A stretch of 64,000 nt of DNA, taken from assembly GCA_963790245.1 (NCBI GenBank), contig CAWBNP010000002.1:1426001-1490000 (forward strand), written 5' to 3'. The notes under the pieces are model-generated. The model was not told where the DNA came from and searched no databases. It saw only the letters and a program-made list of their open reading frames with translations. This DNA comes from JACCVG01 sp963790245 (GTDB taxonomy: Bacteria > Actinomycetota > Thermoleophilia > Solirubrobacterales > Thermoleophilaceae). The position numbers were made by a program, and so were the translations under genes. Positions 33,477 to 41,833 of the stretch are shown here, in pieces (within the stretch, counting starts at the first letter, position 1; each line of letters starts with the position of its first letter).

Positions 33477-34342
33477 GCCGCCGCCTCGGTCAGCGTGCGG
33501 GTGCCGAGGACACGCGCGTATGCGAATACCGCCAGCAGGATTACCGTCATCAGCAAGAACGACAGCGCCGCTGCCTCGGGGTAGTCGCGCAGGACGAGGA
33601 ACTTCGACTGGATGACGTTTCCGATCATGTACTGATTGGAGGTCCCGAGCAGTTGGGCGTTGACGAAGTCACCGACCGCCGGAATGAACGTCAGCAACGT
33701 GCCGGCGAAGATGCCGGGCAGCGCGAGTGGCACAGTGATCCTGCGGAAGGCCCCGAAGCGGCTCGCGTAGAGGTCTGTCGCAGCCTCGATCAGCCGACGG
33801 TCGATCTTCTCCAGCGAGACGTAGAGCGGCAGCGCCATGAACGGCAGGAAGTTGTAAGTGATGCCGGCGATCACCGCGAACGTCGTCGCGTCAAGACGAC
33901 CGTCCGGGGCGATCAGGCCGAGCGAGCGGAAGAGGTCAGCGACGAACCCGTTGTCGACGAGGATCGTCTTCCAGGCGATCGTGCGAACGAGGTAACTGGT
34001 GAAGAACGGCAGCACGATCAGCAGCAACAGGAGGTTCTTCCAACGGCCCGCCCGGAACGCGATGAAGTAGGCCAGCGGAAACGAGATCACAAACGCCGCG
34101 ACGGTCGCGATCGCGGCGTATTGGAACGAGCGCAGCAGCTGCTCGCTGTTGTCACCGACCGCCTCTGCGTAGACGCCGAAGTTCCAGTCGAACACGAAGC
34201 CGGTCTCGAGCGTGCCCGTCGTCAGCGACAGCTGTGCCTGGAGCAGCGACGGGATGGCAAAGAAGACGACCAGCCACGCGATCCCCGGCAACAGCAGAAG
34301 ATACGGAGCCAGCCGCCGGCGGTGACGCAACGAGAGCTGCAT
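33473..34342 (-). CDS. potB: Polyamine ABC transporter permease PotB
   Basis: Inner-membrane permease of 289 residues: RRRLAPYLLLLPGIAWLVVFFAIPSLLQ opens it, with a periplasmic loop, LIVLPFFTSYLVRTIAWKTILVDNG and the EAA-like loop LIEAATDLYASRFGAFRRITVPLALPGIFAG. The TM pattern and the loop NYVIGNVI-like NQYMIGNVIQSKFLVL match PotB. The ATG at 34342 follows the potD stop by 8 nt. Upstream in-frame codons belong to a shadow of potD and are not part of the protein. It pairs with PotC. Confidence 0.93.
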   Translation of the reverse strand: MQLSLRHRRRLAPYLLLLPGIAWLVVFFAIPSLLQAQLSLTTGTLETGFVFDWNFGVYAEAVGDNSEQLLRSFQYAAIATVAAFVISFPLAYFIAFRAGRWKNLLLLLIVLPFFTSYLVRTIAWKTILVDNGFVADLFRSLGLIAPDGRLDATTFAVIAGITYNFLPFMALPLYVSLEKIDRRLIEAATDLYASRFGAFRRITVPLALPGIFAGTLLTFIPAVGDFVNAQLLGTSNQYMIGNVIQSKFLVLRDYPEAAALSFLLMTVILLAVFAYARVLGTRTLTEAAA

Positions 34343-34350
34343 TCCGCGCC

Positions 34351-35553
34351 TCAGGCCCCTACGACCTGCTGCCACGCCTCCTCGACCTGGCGCTCCTCGT
34401 CGGTGGCGAGGCTCGGAAACGGATGGAGCTTGGCCAGCGTCTCCTCGTCGGGAAAGATCAGCTGGTTGCTCGCGAGGTCGGGATCGGTCTTCTCGAGCTC
34501 GGCCTGAGCGCCCGCGACCGGCGTCACGTAGTTGACGTAGGCCGCGATCTGGGCGGCGATCTCGGGCTCGTAGACGTAGTTCATCAGCACCTCGGCACCG
34601 TAGGGGTGTTCGGCCTTCTCCGGAATCATCATGTTGTCCGCCCAGATCAGTCCGCCCTCGTCGGGAATCAGGAACTCGAGGTCGGGGTTGTCGGCCTTGA
34701 GCTGGATCACATCGCCCGAGTAGGCGACTGCGATTGCGAGGTTGCCGTTGGTGAGATCGCCCGTGTAGTCGTTGCCCGTGAACCGCCGGATTTGGCCCGA
34801 CGCGTTTGCCTGGTCGATCTTCTCGAGCGCCGCCATGGCGTCGTCGAGGGTCGCCTCTTCGGTGTTGACGCCCATCCCCTGCAGGGTGAGCCCGACCGAA
34901 TCGCGCCACTCGCCCAAAAACGACACGCGGCCCTTGAACTCCGGCAGGAAGATGTCGTTGAAACTGGTCAGCTCTCGACCGGTCTCCGCCTTGTTGTAGC
35001 CGAGACCGTCCATGCCGGCTTGCCACGGCGCGGAAAAGTTGCGGCCCGGATCCCAGGCTGGATCGCGCAGCGTCGCGATCAGGTTGGCCTCGACATTCGC
35101 GACGTTGGCCTTGTCGATCGCCTCGACGTAGCCGGAATTAACCCACCGCGCAGCCATCCAGTCAGTCAGGACGACGAGGTCGCGGTCGATCGACTGGTCG
35201 CGCTGGAGTTGCTCACGCACCTTGCCGAAGAACTCGTTGTTGTCGTTGATGTCGTCTACGTAGTTGACCGTCACGTCGAACTCGCGCTCGAACTCGGGCA
35301 GCGAGTCCTTGTCGATGTAGAGCGGCCAGTTGGAGAAGTCGATCTCGGTCAGCTTCTGCGCCGGATGGCTCGCGGTCGTCGCCGTGGGGCCGGTTTGACC
35401 GGTGCCCTGCACGCCACCACACGCCGAGAGAAGACCGGCGGCGCCGGAGACCGCGAACGCCCCCGCGCCCAGCCGGCCGACGAACCCCCGGCGTGAAAGC
35501 CGGCCCTCTCGCAGCAGCTCATCGATGACGCTCTCGATCGAACGGTTAGACAT
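34351..35553 (-). CDS. potD: Polyamine-binding protein PotD (Tat lipoprotein)
   Basis: Extracytoplasmic substrate-binding protein of 400 residues. It has a twin-arginine signal (SRRGFVGRLGAGAFAVSGAAGLLSACGG) with a lipobox Cys, so it should be exported folded and then lipid-anchored. The mature domain has IDFSNWPLYIDKDSLPEFEREFDVTVNYVDD, VVLTDWMAARWVN and LAIAVAYSGDVIQLKADNPDLEFLIPDEGGLIWADNMMIP, the polyamine-pocket region of PotD/PotF with conserved Trp and acidic residues. Spermidine versus putrescine specificity is not deducible. ATG at 35553 overlaps the potA stop by 8 bases. Confidence 0.93.
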   Translation of the reverse strand: MSNRSIESVIDELLREGRLSRRGFVGRLGAGAFAVSGAAGLLSACGGVQGTGQTGPTATTASHPAQKLTEIDFSNWPLYIDKDSLPEFEREFDVTVNYVDDINDNNEFFGKVREQLQRDQSIDRDLVVLTDWMAARWVNSGYVEAIDKANVANVEANLIATLRDPAWDPGRNFSAPWQAGMDGLGYNKAETGRELTSFNDIFLPEFKGRVSFLGEWRDSVGLTLQGMGVNTEEATLDDAMAALEKIDQANASGQIRRFTGNDYTGDLTNGNLAIAVAYSGDVIQLKADNPDLEFLIPDEGGLIWADNMMIPEKAEHPYGAEVLMNYVYEPEIAAQIAAYVNYVTPVAGAQAELEKTDPDLASNQLIFPDEETLAKLHPFPSLATDEERQVEEAWQQVVGA

Positions 35554-36664
35554 CGGAGTCCTCCTTGTTGATGACGAGTGTGTGGCGGGGCTCCCAGGTG
35601 AGCGCCACCTCGGACCCGACCGGTGCTGCATCCGGCTCGGAGCCGTTGCGGTTCTGCGTGATCGCGGTGATCTGCTCGCCGTGCTGGGTCAGGACCTCGT
35701 ACTGGATCGCCACGCCCCGGTAGCTCGCGGCGACAAGCCTCCCGCGCAAGGCGTTCAGGTCGGCCGGCAGCCGATCGGCGACCCGGCGCAAGGTCAGCTT
35801 CTCGGGCCGCACGCCGACCCGGATCGAGCGCGACTCACCGATCAGGTCCGCTGGGATGCGTAGCAGCGCGCCGCCCGCGCTCTCGAAGTCGACCAGGTCG
35901 GCGTACCGCGAGCGAAGCTCGCCGTCGACCAGGTTGCACGGGCCGAGGAACGCAGCGACGAACTCGCTCGTCGGACGCTCGTAGAGGTCCGAGGCCGAGC
36001 CGCGTTGTTCGATCCGCCCCTCGTTCATCACCGCGATCTCATCGGCGAGCGACATCGCCTCTTCCTGGTCGTGGGTCACGTGCAGGAAGGTGATGCCGAC
36101 GTCGCGCTGAATCCGCTTCAGCTCGATCTGGAGTTGCCGGCGCAGACGCAGGTCGAGCGCGCCGAGGGGCTCGTCGAGGAGCAGCGCGCGGGGACGATTC
36201 ACCAACGCACGAGCGAGCGCGACCCGCTGCTGTTGACCACCCGAGAGCTGCCCGGGCTTGCGGCGGCCGAGCCCCTCGAGCTGGGTGAGCTCGAGTGCTT
36301 CGCCAACCCGACGGCGAAGCTCGTCCCCTCCGACGCCACGGCGCTCGAGACCGAAGGCAACGTTGCGCTCGACGGTCAGGTGGGGGAACAGCGCGTAGCT
36401 CTGGAAGACCGTGTTGACATCGCGCCGATAAGGCGGGAGCTCGGTGACATCGGCGCCGCCGAGGTAGACGGTCCCCTCGGTCGGCTCCTCGAACCCGCCG
36501 ATCATCCGCAGCGTCGTGGTCTTGCCGCAGCCGGACGGGCCGAGCAGCGCGAAGAAGGATCCGCGCGGGATCTCGAGTTCGAGTCGATCGACGGCGAGCG
36601 CGTCACCGAACCGCTTGGTAACCCCCACCAAGCGGATGTCAGGCGCGTTAGGCTCGGCCGCCAC
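35546..36664 (-). CDS. potA: Polyamine ABC transporter ATPase PotA
   Basis: ATP-hydrolysing subunit of the spermidine/putrescine importer, 372 residues. Walker A LLGPSGCGKTTTLRMI, Q-loop VFQSYALFPHLTV, signature LSGGQQQRVALARAL, Walker B LLLDEPLGALD and switch HVTHDQEEAMSLAD are all present. The C-terminal TOBE-like domain (RVGVRPEKLTLRR) has the regulatory fold of MalK/PotA. The start chosen is GTG 36664, because TAGGTT lies 7 nt upstream (leaderless) and the N-terminus APDIRLVGVTKRFGD then matches relatives. An ATG at 36715 would add 17 residues without homology. Confidence 0.92.
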   Translation of the reverse strand: MAAEPNAPDIRLVGVTKRFGDALAVDRLELEIPRGSFFALLGPSGCGKTTTLRMIGGFEEPTEGTVYLGGADVTELPPYRRDVNTVFQSYALFPHLTVERNVAFGLERRGVGGDELRRRVGEALELTQLEGLGRRKPGQLSGGQQQRVALARALVNRPRALLLDEPLGALDLRLRRQLQIELKRIQRDVGITFLHVTHDQEEAMSLADEIAVMNEGRIEQRGSASDLYERPTSEFVAAFLGPCNLVDGELRSRYADLVDFESAGGALLRIPADLIGESRSIRVGVRPEKLTLRRVADRLPADLNALRGRLVAASYRGVAIQYEVLTQHGEQITAITQNRNGSEPDAAPVGSEVALTWEPRHTLVINKEDSDV

Positions 36665-36671
36665 GCACCAG

Positions 36672-36677
36672 AACCTA
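36672..36677 (-). promoter_or_regulatory. -10-like TANNNT element of potA
   Basis: TAGGTT on the minus strand, 7 nt before the GTG at 36664; leaderless spacing. It decides between GTG 36664 and ATG 36715. Confidence 0.5.
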
Positions 36678-36790
36678 GTGGACGCGGGCACGCTGGCAAA
36701 GGCGCGCTCGGACATTTGGCCAGCCGATCGATTGTCTCGATGCCCGGCCGGCGCTACGGTTGTCCGGACCGTCCAGCCCCGGAGGAGAAA

Positions 36791-38164
36791 ATGTCCGTAG
36801 CCGAAGCCGCGACGCAGACCGGATCACTCCAGGAGCGCGCGCGTCGCCATCTCTGGATGCACTTCACGCGGATGGGCGGCTACGACGCCGATCATCCGAT
36901 CCCGATCATCGTGCGCGGCGATGGCTGCTACGTCTACGACGAGCACGGCAAGCGCTACCTCGACGGGCTCTCCGCCCTGTTCTGCGTCAACGCGGGCCAC
37001 GGGCGCGCCGAGCTCGGGGACGCGGCAGCGAAGCAGGCGCGGGAACTCGGCTTCGTCACCAACTGGAGCTACGCGCATCCGCGTGCGATCGAGCTCGCCG
37101 AGCGGATCGCGAACCTCGCCCCGGGCGACCTCAATCGCGTGTTCTTCACGACCGGAGGCGGCGAGGCGGTCGAATCGGCCTGGAAGATGGCGCGCCACTT
37201 CCACAAGCTGACCGGGCAGCCGAACCGCACCAAGCTGATCGCGCGCGAGGTCGCCTACCACGGAACCACGCTGGGCGCGCTCGCCGCGACCGGGATCACG
37301 GATCTGCGCAAGCCGTACGAGCCGCTCGCCCCAGGCGCCTCGCATGTCCCCAACACCAACGACTACCGCTGGCCGGAGGGGCGTGATCCACTCTGGGCCG
37401 CCGACGCGATCGAGGAGCGGATCGAGTTCGAAGGCGCCGACACCGTCGCCGCGGTGATCCTCGAGCCGGTCCAGAACGCCGGCGGCTGCTTCGTCCCCCA
37501 GGACGGGTACTGGCAGCGAGTGCGCGAGATCTGCGACCGCCACGGCGTATTGCTGATCTCCGATGAAGTGATCTGCTCGTGGGGCAGGCTCGGGCACTAC
37601 TTCGGCTGCCAGCGGTTCGGTTACCAGCCCGACATCATCACGACCGCCAAGGGCCTGACGAGCGCGTACGCACCGATGGGCGCTGTGATCGCCTCGGACC
37701 GGGTCGCCGAGCCGTTCATGGAGGGGACGACCTCCTTCCTGCACGGCTTCACGTTCGGCGGCCATCCGATGAGCGCCGCTGTCGCGATGGCCAACCTCGA
37801 CATCTTCGAGCGCGAGCAGCTCTGCTCGCACGTGCTCGCGAAGGAGGGCGAGTTCCGGGCCACGCTCGAGGATCTGCGCGACATCCCGATCGTCGGCGAC
37901 GTCCGCGGTGCGGGCTTCTTCCAGGCAGTCGAGCTGGTCAAGGACCGCGACACCAAGGAGAGCTTCAGCGAGGAGGAATCGGAGTCACTGCTACGTGGTT
38001 ACCTCTCGGGCGCCCTCTACGAGCGGGGCGTGATCTGCCGCGCCGATGATCGCGGCGATCCCGTGATCCAGCTCGCTCCACCGCTGATCGCCGACAGCGA
38101 GGAATTCGCGCTGATCGGATCGGTCCTGCGCGAGGTGCTGACCGAAGCCTGGAACCGGCTGTAG
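36791..38164 (+). CDS. Class III aminotransferase, probable putrescine-pyruvate aminotransferase
   Basis: PLP enzyme of 457 residues that transfers a terminal amino group to an alpha-ketoacid. The PLP Lys is in IITTAKGLTSAYAPMGA; other motifs are FCVNAGHGRAELGDAAAKQARELGF, FFTTGGGEAVESAWKMARHFHKLTGQPNRTKLIAREVAYHG, ILEPVQNAGGCFVPQDGYWQRVREICDRHGVLLISDEVICSWGR. This pattern fits SpuC/beta-alanine-type omega-aminotransferases that use pyruvate. A GGAGGAG ribosome binding site is 5 nt upstream of the ATG. Gene order (pot genes divergent, alanine dehydrogenase, aminobutyraldehyde dehydrogenase) supports putrescine as substrate, but other omega-amines are possible. Confidence 0.87.
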   Translation: MSVAEAATQTGSLQERARRHLWMHFTRMGGYDADHPIPIIVRGDGCYVYDEHGKRYLDGLSALFCVNAGHGRAELGDAAAKQARELGFVTNWSYAHPRAIELAERIANLAPGDLNRVFFTTGGGEAVESAWKMARHFHKLTGQPNRTKLIAREVAYHGTTLGALAATGITDLRKPYEPLAPGASHVPNTNDYRWPEGRDPLWAADAIEERIEFEGADTVAAVILEPVQNAGGCFVPQDGYWQRVREICDRHGVLLISDEVICSWGRLGHYFGCQRFGYQPDIITTAKGLTSAYAPMGAVIASDRVAEPFMEGTTSFLHGFTFGGHPMSAAVAMANLDIFEREQLCSHVLAKEGEFRATLEDLRDIPIVGDVRGAGFFQAVELVKDRDTKESFSEEESESLLRGYLSGALYERGVICRADDRGDPVIQLAPPLIADSEEFALIGSVLREVLTEAWNRL

Positions 38165-38178
38165 GGGGTCCTGAACGG

Positions 38179-39303
38179 ATGCGAGTCGGTGTTCCGACCG
38201 AGATCAAGGCGGACGAGTACCGCGTTGCCCTGACCCCGGCGGGCGCGCGCGAACTGACCGAAGCAGGCCACGAGATCGTCATCCAGAGCGGGGCCGGCGA
38301 GGGCAGCGCTCTCTCCGACGATGCGTACACGGCCCAGGGCGCGGAAATCGTGGCCGACGCCGCCGCGGTCTTCGAGCGCGCCGAGCTCGTGCTCAAGGTC
38401 AAAGAGCCCCAGGCCGCCGAGGTCGCACTACTGCGTGAGGGGCAGACGCTGTTCACCTACCTTCACCTCGCGCCCGATCCGGACCTGACGAGCGCGCTCA
38501 GCGATTCGGGCGCGACCTGCATCGCTTACGAAACCGTCGTCGACGGCGCCGGCCGGCTGCCGCTGCTCGCGCCGATGAGCGAGATCGCCGGGCGGATCGC
38601 CACTCAGGCAGGCGCGTTCATGCTCGAGAAGCCCCTCGGGGGCCGGGGTGTTCTGCTCGGCGGGGTTCCCGGTGTCGCGGCCGCGAACGTGATGGTGATC
38701 GGCGGCGGTGTCGTCGGCTTCAATGCGGCGACGATCGCGATCGGCATGGCGGCCGACGTGTTCGTTTTTGACCGCTCGATCGACCGGCTGCGCGAGCTCG
38801 ACGTCGCCTTCAACGGGCGCGCTTCAACCGTCTACTCCTCCACACTGGCGGTCGAGGAGATGCTGCCTAGTGCTGATCTGGTGGTCGGCGCGGTGCTCGT
38901 CCACGGGGCGCGAGCGCCACACGTGATCACGCGCGAGCAACTCGGCCTGATGAAGCAGCGCGCCGTGCTCGTCGACGTCTCGATCGACCAGGGCGGGTGC
39001 TTCGAGACTTCGCGCCCGACGACCCATTCGGATCCGACTTACGTCGTCGACGGGGTCACCCATTACTGCGTGACCAACATGCCTGGCGCCGTGCCGATCA
39101 CCTCCACCTACGCGCTGACCAACGCGACGCTCCCCTACGCCCTGGCGCTCGCCGGGAAGGGTGTAGCCGATGCGATCACCGATGATCCCGGGCTGCTGGC
39201 GGGGGTCAACGTCGCCGCCGGCTCTGTCACCCACCCAGCTGTGGCGGAAGGCGTGGGGAGCGACTATGTCCCTGCGACAGAGGCGCTCGGGATCGCCGCC
39301 TGA
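38179..39303 (+). CDS. ald: Alanine dehydrogenase
   Basis: NAD-dependent reversible oxidation of L-alanine to pyruvate and ammonia, 374 residues. The N-terminus MRVGVPTEIKADEYRVALTPAGARELTEAGHEI is diagnostic; the catalytic Lys is in LKVKEPQ and the His in FTYLHLAPD. The NAD fold VMVIGGGVVGFNAATIAIGMAADVFVFDRS and the C-terminal NMPGAVPITSTYALTNATLPY complete it. In this setting it would remove alanine made by the aminotransferase and regenerate pyruvate, freeing ammonia. It lies 14 nt after the aminotransferase gene. Confidence 0.95.
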   Translation: MRVGVPTEIKADEYRVALTPAGARELTEAGHEIVIQSGAGEGSALSDDAYTAQGAEIVADAAAVFERAELVLKVKEPQAAEVALLREGQTLFTYLHLAPDPDLTSALSDSGATCIAYETVVDGAGRLPLLAPMSEIAGRIATQAGAFMLEKPLGGRGVLLGGVPGVAAANVMVIGGGVVGFNAATIAIGMAADVFVFDRSIDRLRELDVAFNGRASTVYSSTLAVEEMLPSADLVVGAVLVHGARAPHVITREQLGLMKQRAVLVDVSIDQGGCFETSRPTTHSDPTYVVDGVTHYCVTNMPGAVPITSTYALTNATLPYALALAGKGVADAITDDPGLLAGVNVAAGSVTHPAVAEGVGSDYVPATEALGIAA

Positions 39304-39320
39304 CCCAACGAGGAGAACCG

Positions 39321-40754
39321 ATGAGCGCAACCGAACTGCAGAATTTCATCGACGGTGCGTTTGTCGATGCCTCGAGCGAGACCAGGATGGATGTGCTCAA
39401 CCCCGCGACCGGTGAGACGATCGCGAGTGCGCCCGCGTCTGGTGCCGAGGACGTCGACCGGGCGGTCGCGGCGGCCAAGCGCGCGTTCCCCGGCTGGTCG
39501 AGGACGACCCCGGGCGAGCGAGCCCTCGCGCTGCTGCGGCTCGCCGACGCGATTGAGGCCGATGGCGAGCACCTCGCCGACCTCGAGGCCGCCAACGCCG
39601 GCAAGCCGCGCCATGCGTTCCTCCAGGACGAGATCCCCTTCATGGCCGACAACCTGCGCTTCTTCGCCGGTGCGGGCCGCTGCCTGGAAGGCCGCTCGGC
39701 CGGCGAGTACGCGGAGGGCTACACCTCGTTCATACGCCGGGAACCGGTCGGTCCGGTCGCCCAGATCACGCCGTGGAACTATCCGCTGATGATGGCGATC
39801 TGGAAGATCGCCCCGGCGCTGGCGGCGGGCTGCACGACCGTGCTCAAGCCTGCCGAGACGACACCTGTCACGACCCTCCGGCTTGCCGAACTCGCGGCCG
39901 AGTTCCTTCCCGACGGAGTCCTCAACGTGATCACCGGCGAGGGCGATCCCGCGGGCTCCTCGCTCGTGACCCACCCCGACATCGAGATGGTCTCGCTGAC
40001 AGGGTCGCCGCCGACCGGCAAGTGGATCGCGCAGGCGGCCGCCGACAGCGTCAAGCGGGTTCACCTCGAGCTCGGTGGCAAGGCGCCGGTGATCGTGTTC
40101 GACGATGTCGAGCTCGAGGGTGCGCTCGAGACGATCGCCGGAACCGGTTACTACAACGCCGGGCAGGACTGCACCGCGGCCTGCCGCGTGCTCGCCCAGA
40201 CGGATGTCTACGACGATGTGGTTTCAGGGCTCGCTGAGCAGGCGCGCAGTCAGGTGCTTGGCGACACATTGGCCGCCGAGACGACGCTCGGCCCGGTCAA
40301 CTCGGCGCGCCAGCGCGAGCGGGTCCAAGGGTTCCTGGACCGGGCGCCCGGACACGCAGAGGTCGTGACCGGCGGCAGCGCGCCCGAGCGGCCCGGCTTC
40401 TTCCTCGAGCCGACGGTCGTCGCCAACCTCGAGCAGGGCGACGAGCTCGTCCAGTCCGAGATCTTCGGGCCGGTGATCACGGTCCAGCGCTTCGACGACG
40501 AGGCGAAGGCGATCGAGTGGGCCAACGGGACACGCTACGGACTCGCCTCCTCGGTCTGGACGCGCGACGTCGGGCGCGCGATGCGGGTTTCAGGCGCGCT
40601 GCGCTTCGGCTGCGTCTGGGTCAACGACCACATACCGCTCGCCTCCGAGATGCCCCACGGGGGCTACAAGGAATCCGGCTACGGCAAGGATCTCTCGGCT
40701 TACTCACTCGAGGACTACACCGAGATCAAGCACGTGATGGTCAGTCTCGACTGA
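39321..40754 (+). CDS. patD: Aldehyde dehydrogenase, gamma-aminobutyraldehyde type (PatD-like)
   Basis: NAD-dependent oxidation of an amino-aldehyde to an amino acid, 477 residues. ALDH motifs: VAQITPWNYPLMMAIWKIAPALAAG, HLELGGKAPVIVFDD (general base), GYYNAGQDCTAACRV (catalytic Cys) and EIFGPVITVQRFDDE. The end WVNDHIPLASEMPHGGYKESGYGKDLSAYSLEDYTEIKHVM is close to E. coli PatD and its relatives, which convert 4-aminobutyraldehyde to GABA. GAGGAG is 5 nt before the ATG. Third gene in the aminotransferase-ald-patD run. Confidence 0.9.
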   Translation: MSATELQNFIDGAFVDASSETRMDVLNPATGETIASAPASGAEDVDRAVAAAKRAFPGWSRTTPGERALALLRLADAIEADGEHLADLEAANAGKPRHAFLQDEIPFMADNLRFFAGAGRCLEGRSAGEYAEGYTSFIRREPVGPVAQITPWNYPLMMAIWKIAPALAAGCTTVLKPAETTPVTTLRLAELAAEFLPDGVLNVITGEGDPAGSSLVTHPDIEMVSLTGSPPTGKWIAQAAADSVKRVHLELGGKAPVIVFDDVELEGALETIAGTGYYNAGQDCTAACRVLAQTDVYDDVVSGLAEQARSQVLGDTLAAETTLGPVNSARQRERVQGFLDRAPGHAEVVTGGSAPERPGFFLEPTVVANLEQGDELVQSEIFGPVITVQRFDDEAKAIEWANGTRYGLASSVWTRDVGRAMRVSGALRFGCVWVNDHIPLASEMPHGGYKESGYGKDLSAYSLEDYTEIKHVMVSLD

Positions 40755-40756
40755 CC

Positions 40757-41230
40757 GTGGCGAGCTACGAGTTCCACACGGTCTGGACCGTCGCCGCGCC
40801 GCTCGAGGCGGTCTGGGACGTGATCTTCGACGCCGAGCGCTGGCCTGAGTGGTGGCGCGGGATCGAACAGGTAAAGGCGCTCGATCACGGTCAGGGCGAG
40901 CTGAAGATCGGCAGCCGCACCGAGCAGGTCTGGCGCAGCCGGCTGCCCTACAGCGTTCGGTTCGAGACGGTCACCGATCGGGTCGAGCCGCTGCGGCTGA
41001 TCGAGGGGCGTGCCGAAGGCGACCTGCGCGGCGCGGGCATTTGGCGGTTCGGCACCTCGGGCCCGAAGACCACCGTCAGCTACGACTGGCGAGTTGAGAC
41101 GACCTCACCGTGGATGAACGCGCTGGCGCCGATCACCCGGCCCGTCTTCGGGTGGAACCACGACTGGGTGATGCGCCGGGGCGGCGAAGGGCTCGCCGTG
41201 CGGGCGGGCGCTCAAGGGTCGTTGAAGTAG
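40757..41230 (+). CDS. SRPBCC (START/polyketide-cyclase-like) domain protein
   Basis: A 157-residue single SRPBCC domain: YEFHTVWTVAAPLEAVWDVIFDAERWPEWWRGIEQVKALDHG is the N-terminal strand and helix of this ligand-binding fold, followed by SVRFETVTDRVEPLRLIEGRAEGDLRGAGIWRF and a long C-terminal helix. No catalytic residues are recognised; members bind hydrophobic ligands. The GTG start at 40757 lies 2 nt after the patD stop. It overlaps the convergent membrane-protein gene by 19 bases. Confidence 0.82.
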   Translation: MASYEFHTVWTVAAPLEAVWDVIFDAERWPEWWRGIEQVKALDHGQGELKIGSRTEQVWRSRLPYSVRFETVTDRVEPLRLIEGRAEGDLRGAGIWRFGTSGPKTTVSYDWRVETTSPWMNALAPITRPVFGWNHDWVMRRGGEGLAVRAGAQGSLK

Positions 41231-41811
41231 ACGGCGTTCGGCCGCTGGTCGGAATCGCGCGTGATCAGCGGCGGGGTCTCCTTGGTGTCCACGAACATGC
41301 AGAACGCTCGCGTACGATCGTCGAGCGCGATGCAGGTGCGGAAGTAGCCGTCCTCATCGGTCGGAAAGGTGTTCGCGGTTTCGAGGTTGCGCTGGATCTC
41401 CGGCGCGCCGAGGTCGCGCACGTAGTCGCGCACGGCGGTGCCCAACCGCTCGGTGCGTTCGGTCTCGGATACGACCAGCGGCTGGTTGCCGAGCCCCGCG
41501 ATGATCAGGCCGACCGTTCCGAGCCCCAGCAGCGTCGTCCCGACGCGGTCGGAGTAGACCGCGAGCGGCGTCTCGGCGTCACGCTCTGCCAGCCGTCTTG
41601 CAAGCCACGGCGCGATTGCGGCGACGAGGAAGAGGTTGGCGAACGAGGAGACGATCAAAGCGGGCACGAGCGCGAAGCCGCCCGGCAGCGGTGGCAGGAG
41701 GTGGAGGATCAGGCCGTCGGCGAGCGTGAGGACGACGAACGTCGGCCACTGCCATGCGCCGCGCAGGCGCCAGCGCAGCCGTCGCTGCGCGAAACTAGGT
41801 TCGTCGGCCAT
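41212..41811 (-). CDS. Membrane protein of unknown function, 199 aa
   Basis: Three hydrophobic segments (about 24-45, 47-70 and 92-112) follow a basic N-terminus (QRRLRWRLRGAWQWPTF). The C-terminal half is soluble, with LGAPEIQRNLETANTFPTDEDGYFRTCIALDDRTRAFCMFVDTKE and two cysteines. No known domain is recognised. The ATG at 41811 follows TACTCT by 6 nt on the minus strand, and that hexamer shares its TA with the -10 of the divergent lipB. Function not assigned. Confidence 0.7.
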   Translation of the reverse strand: MADEPSFAQRRLRWRLRGAWQWPTFVVLTLADGLILHLLPPLPGGFALVPALIVSSFANLFLVAAIAPWLARRLAERDAETPLAVYSDRVGTTLLGLGTVGLIIAGLGNQPLVVSETERTERLGTAVRDYVRDLGAPEIQRNLETANTFPTDEDGYFRTCIALDDRTRAFCMFVDTKETPPLITRDSDQRPNAVYFNDP

Positions 41812-41817
41812 TGTCTG

Positions 41818-41823
41818 AGAGTA
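41818..41823 (-). promoter_or_regulatory. -10-like TANNNT element of the 41811 gene
   Basis: TACTCT on the minus strand, 6 nt before the ATG at 41811. It overlaps the lipB hexamer at 41822-41827 by two bases (the shared TA). Confidence 0.5.
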
Positions 41824-41827
41824 CGAT
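41822..41827 (+). promoter_or_regulatory. -10-like TANNNT element of lipB
   Basis: TACGAT, 6 nt before the lipB ATG at 41834; overlaps the opposite-strand hexamer at 41818-41823. Confidence 0.55.
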
Positions 41828-41833
41828 CGATGG

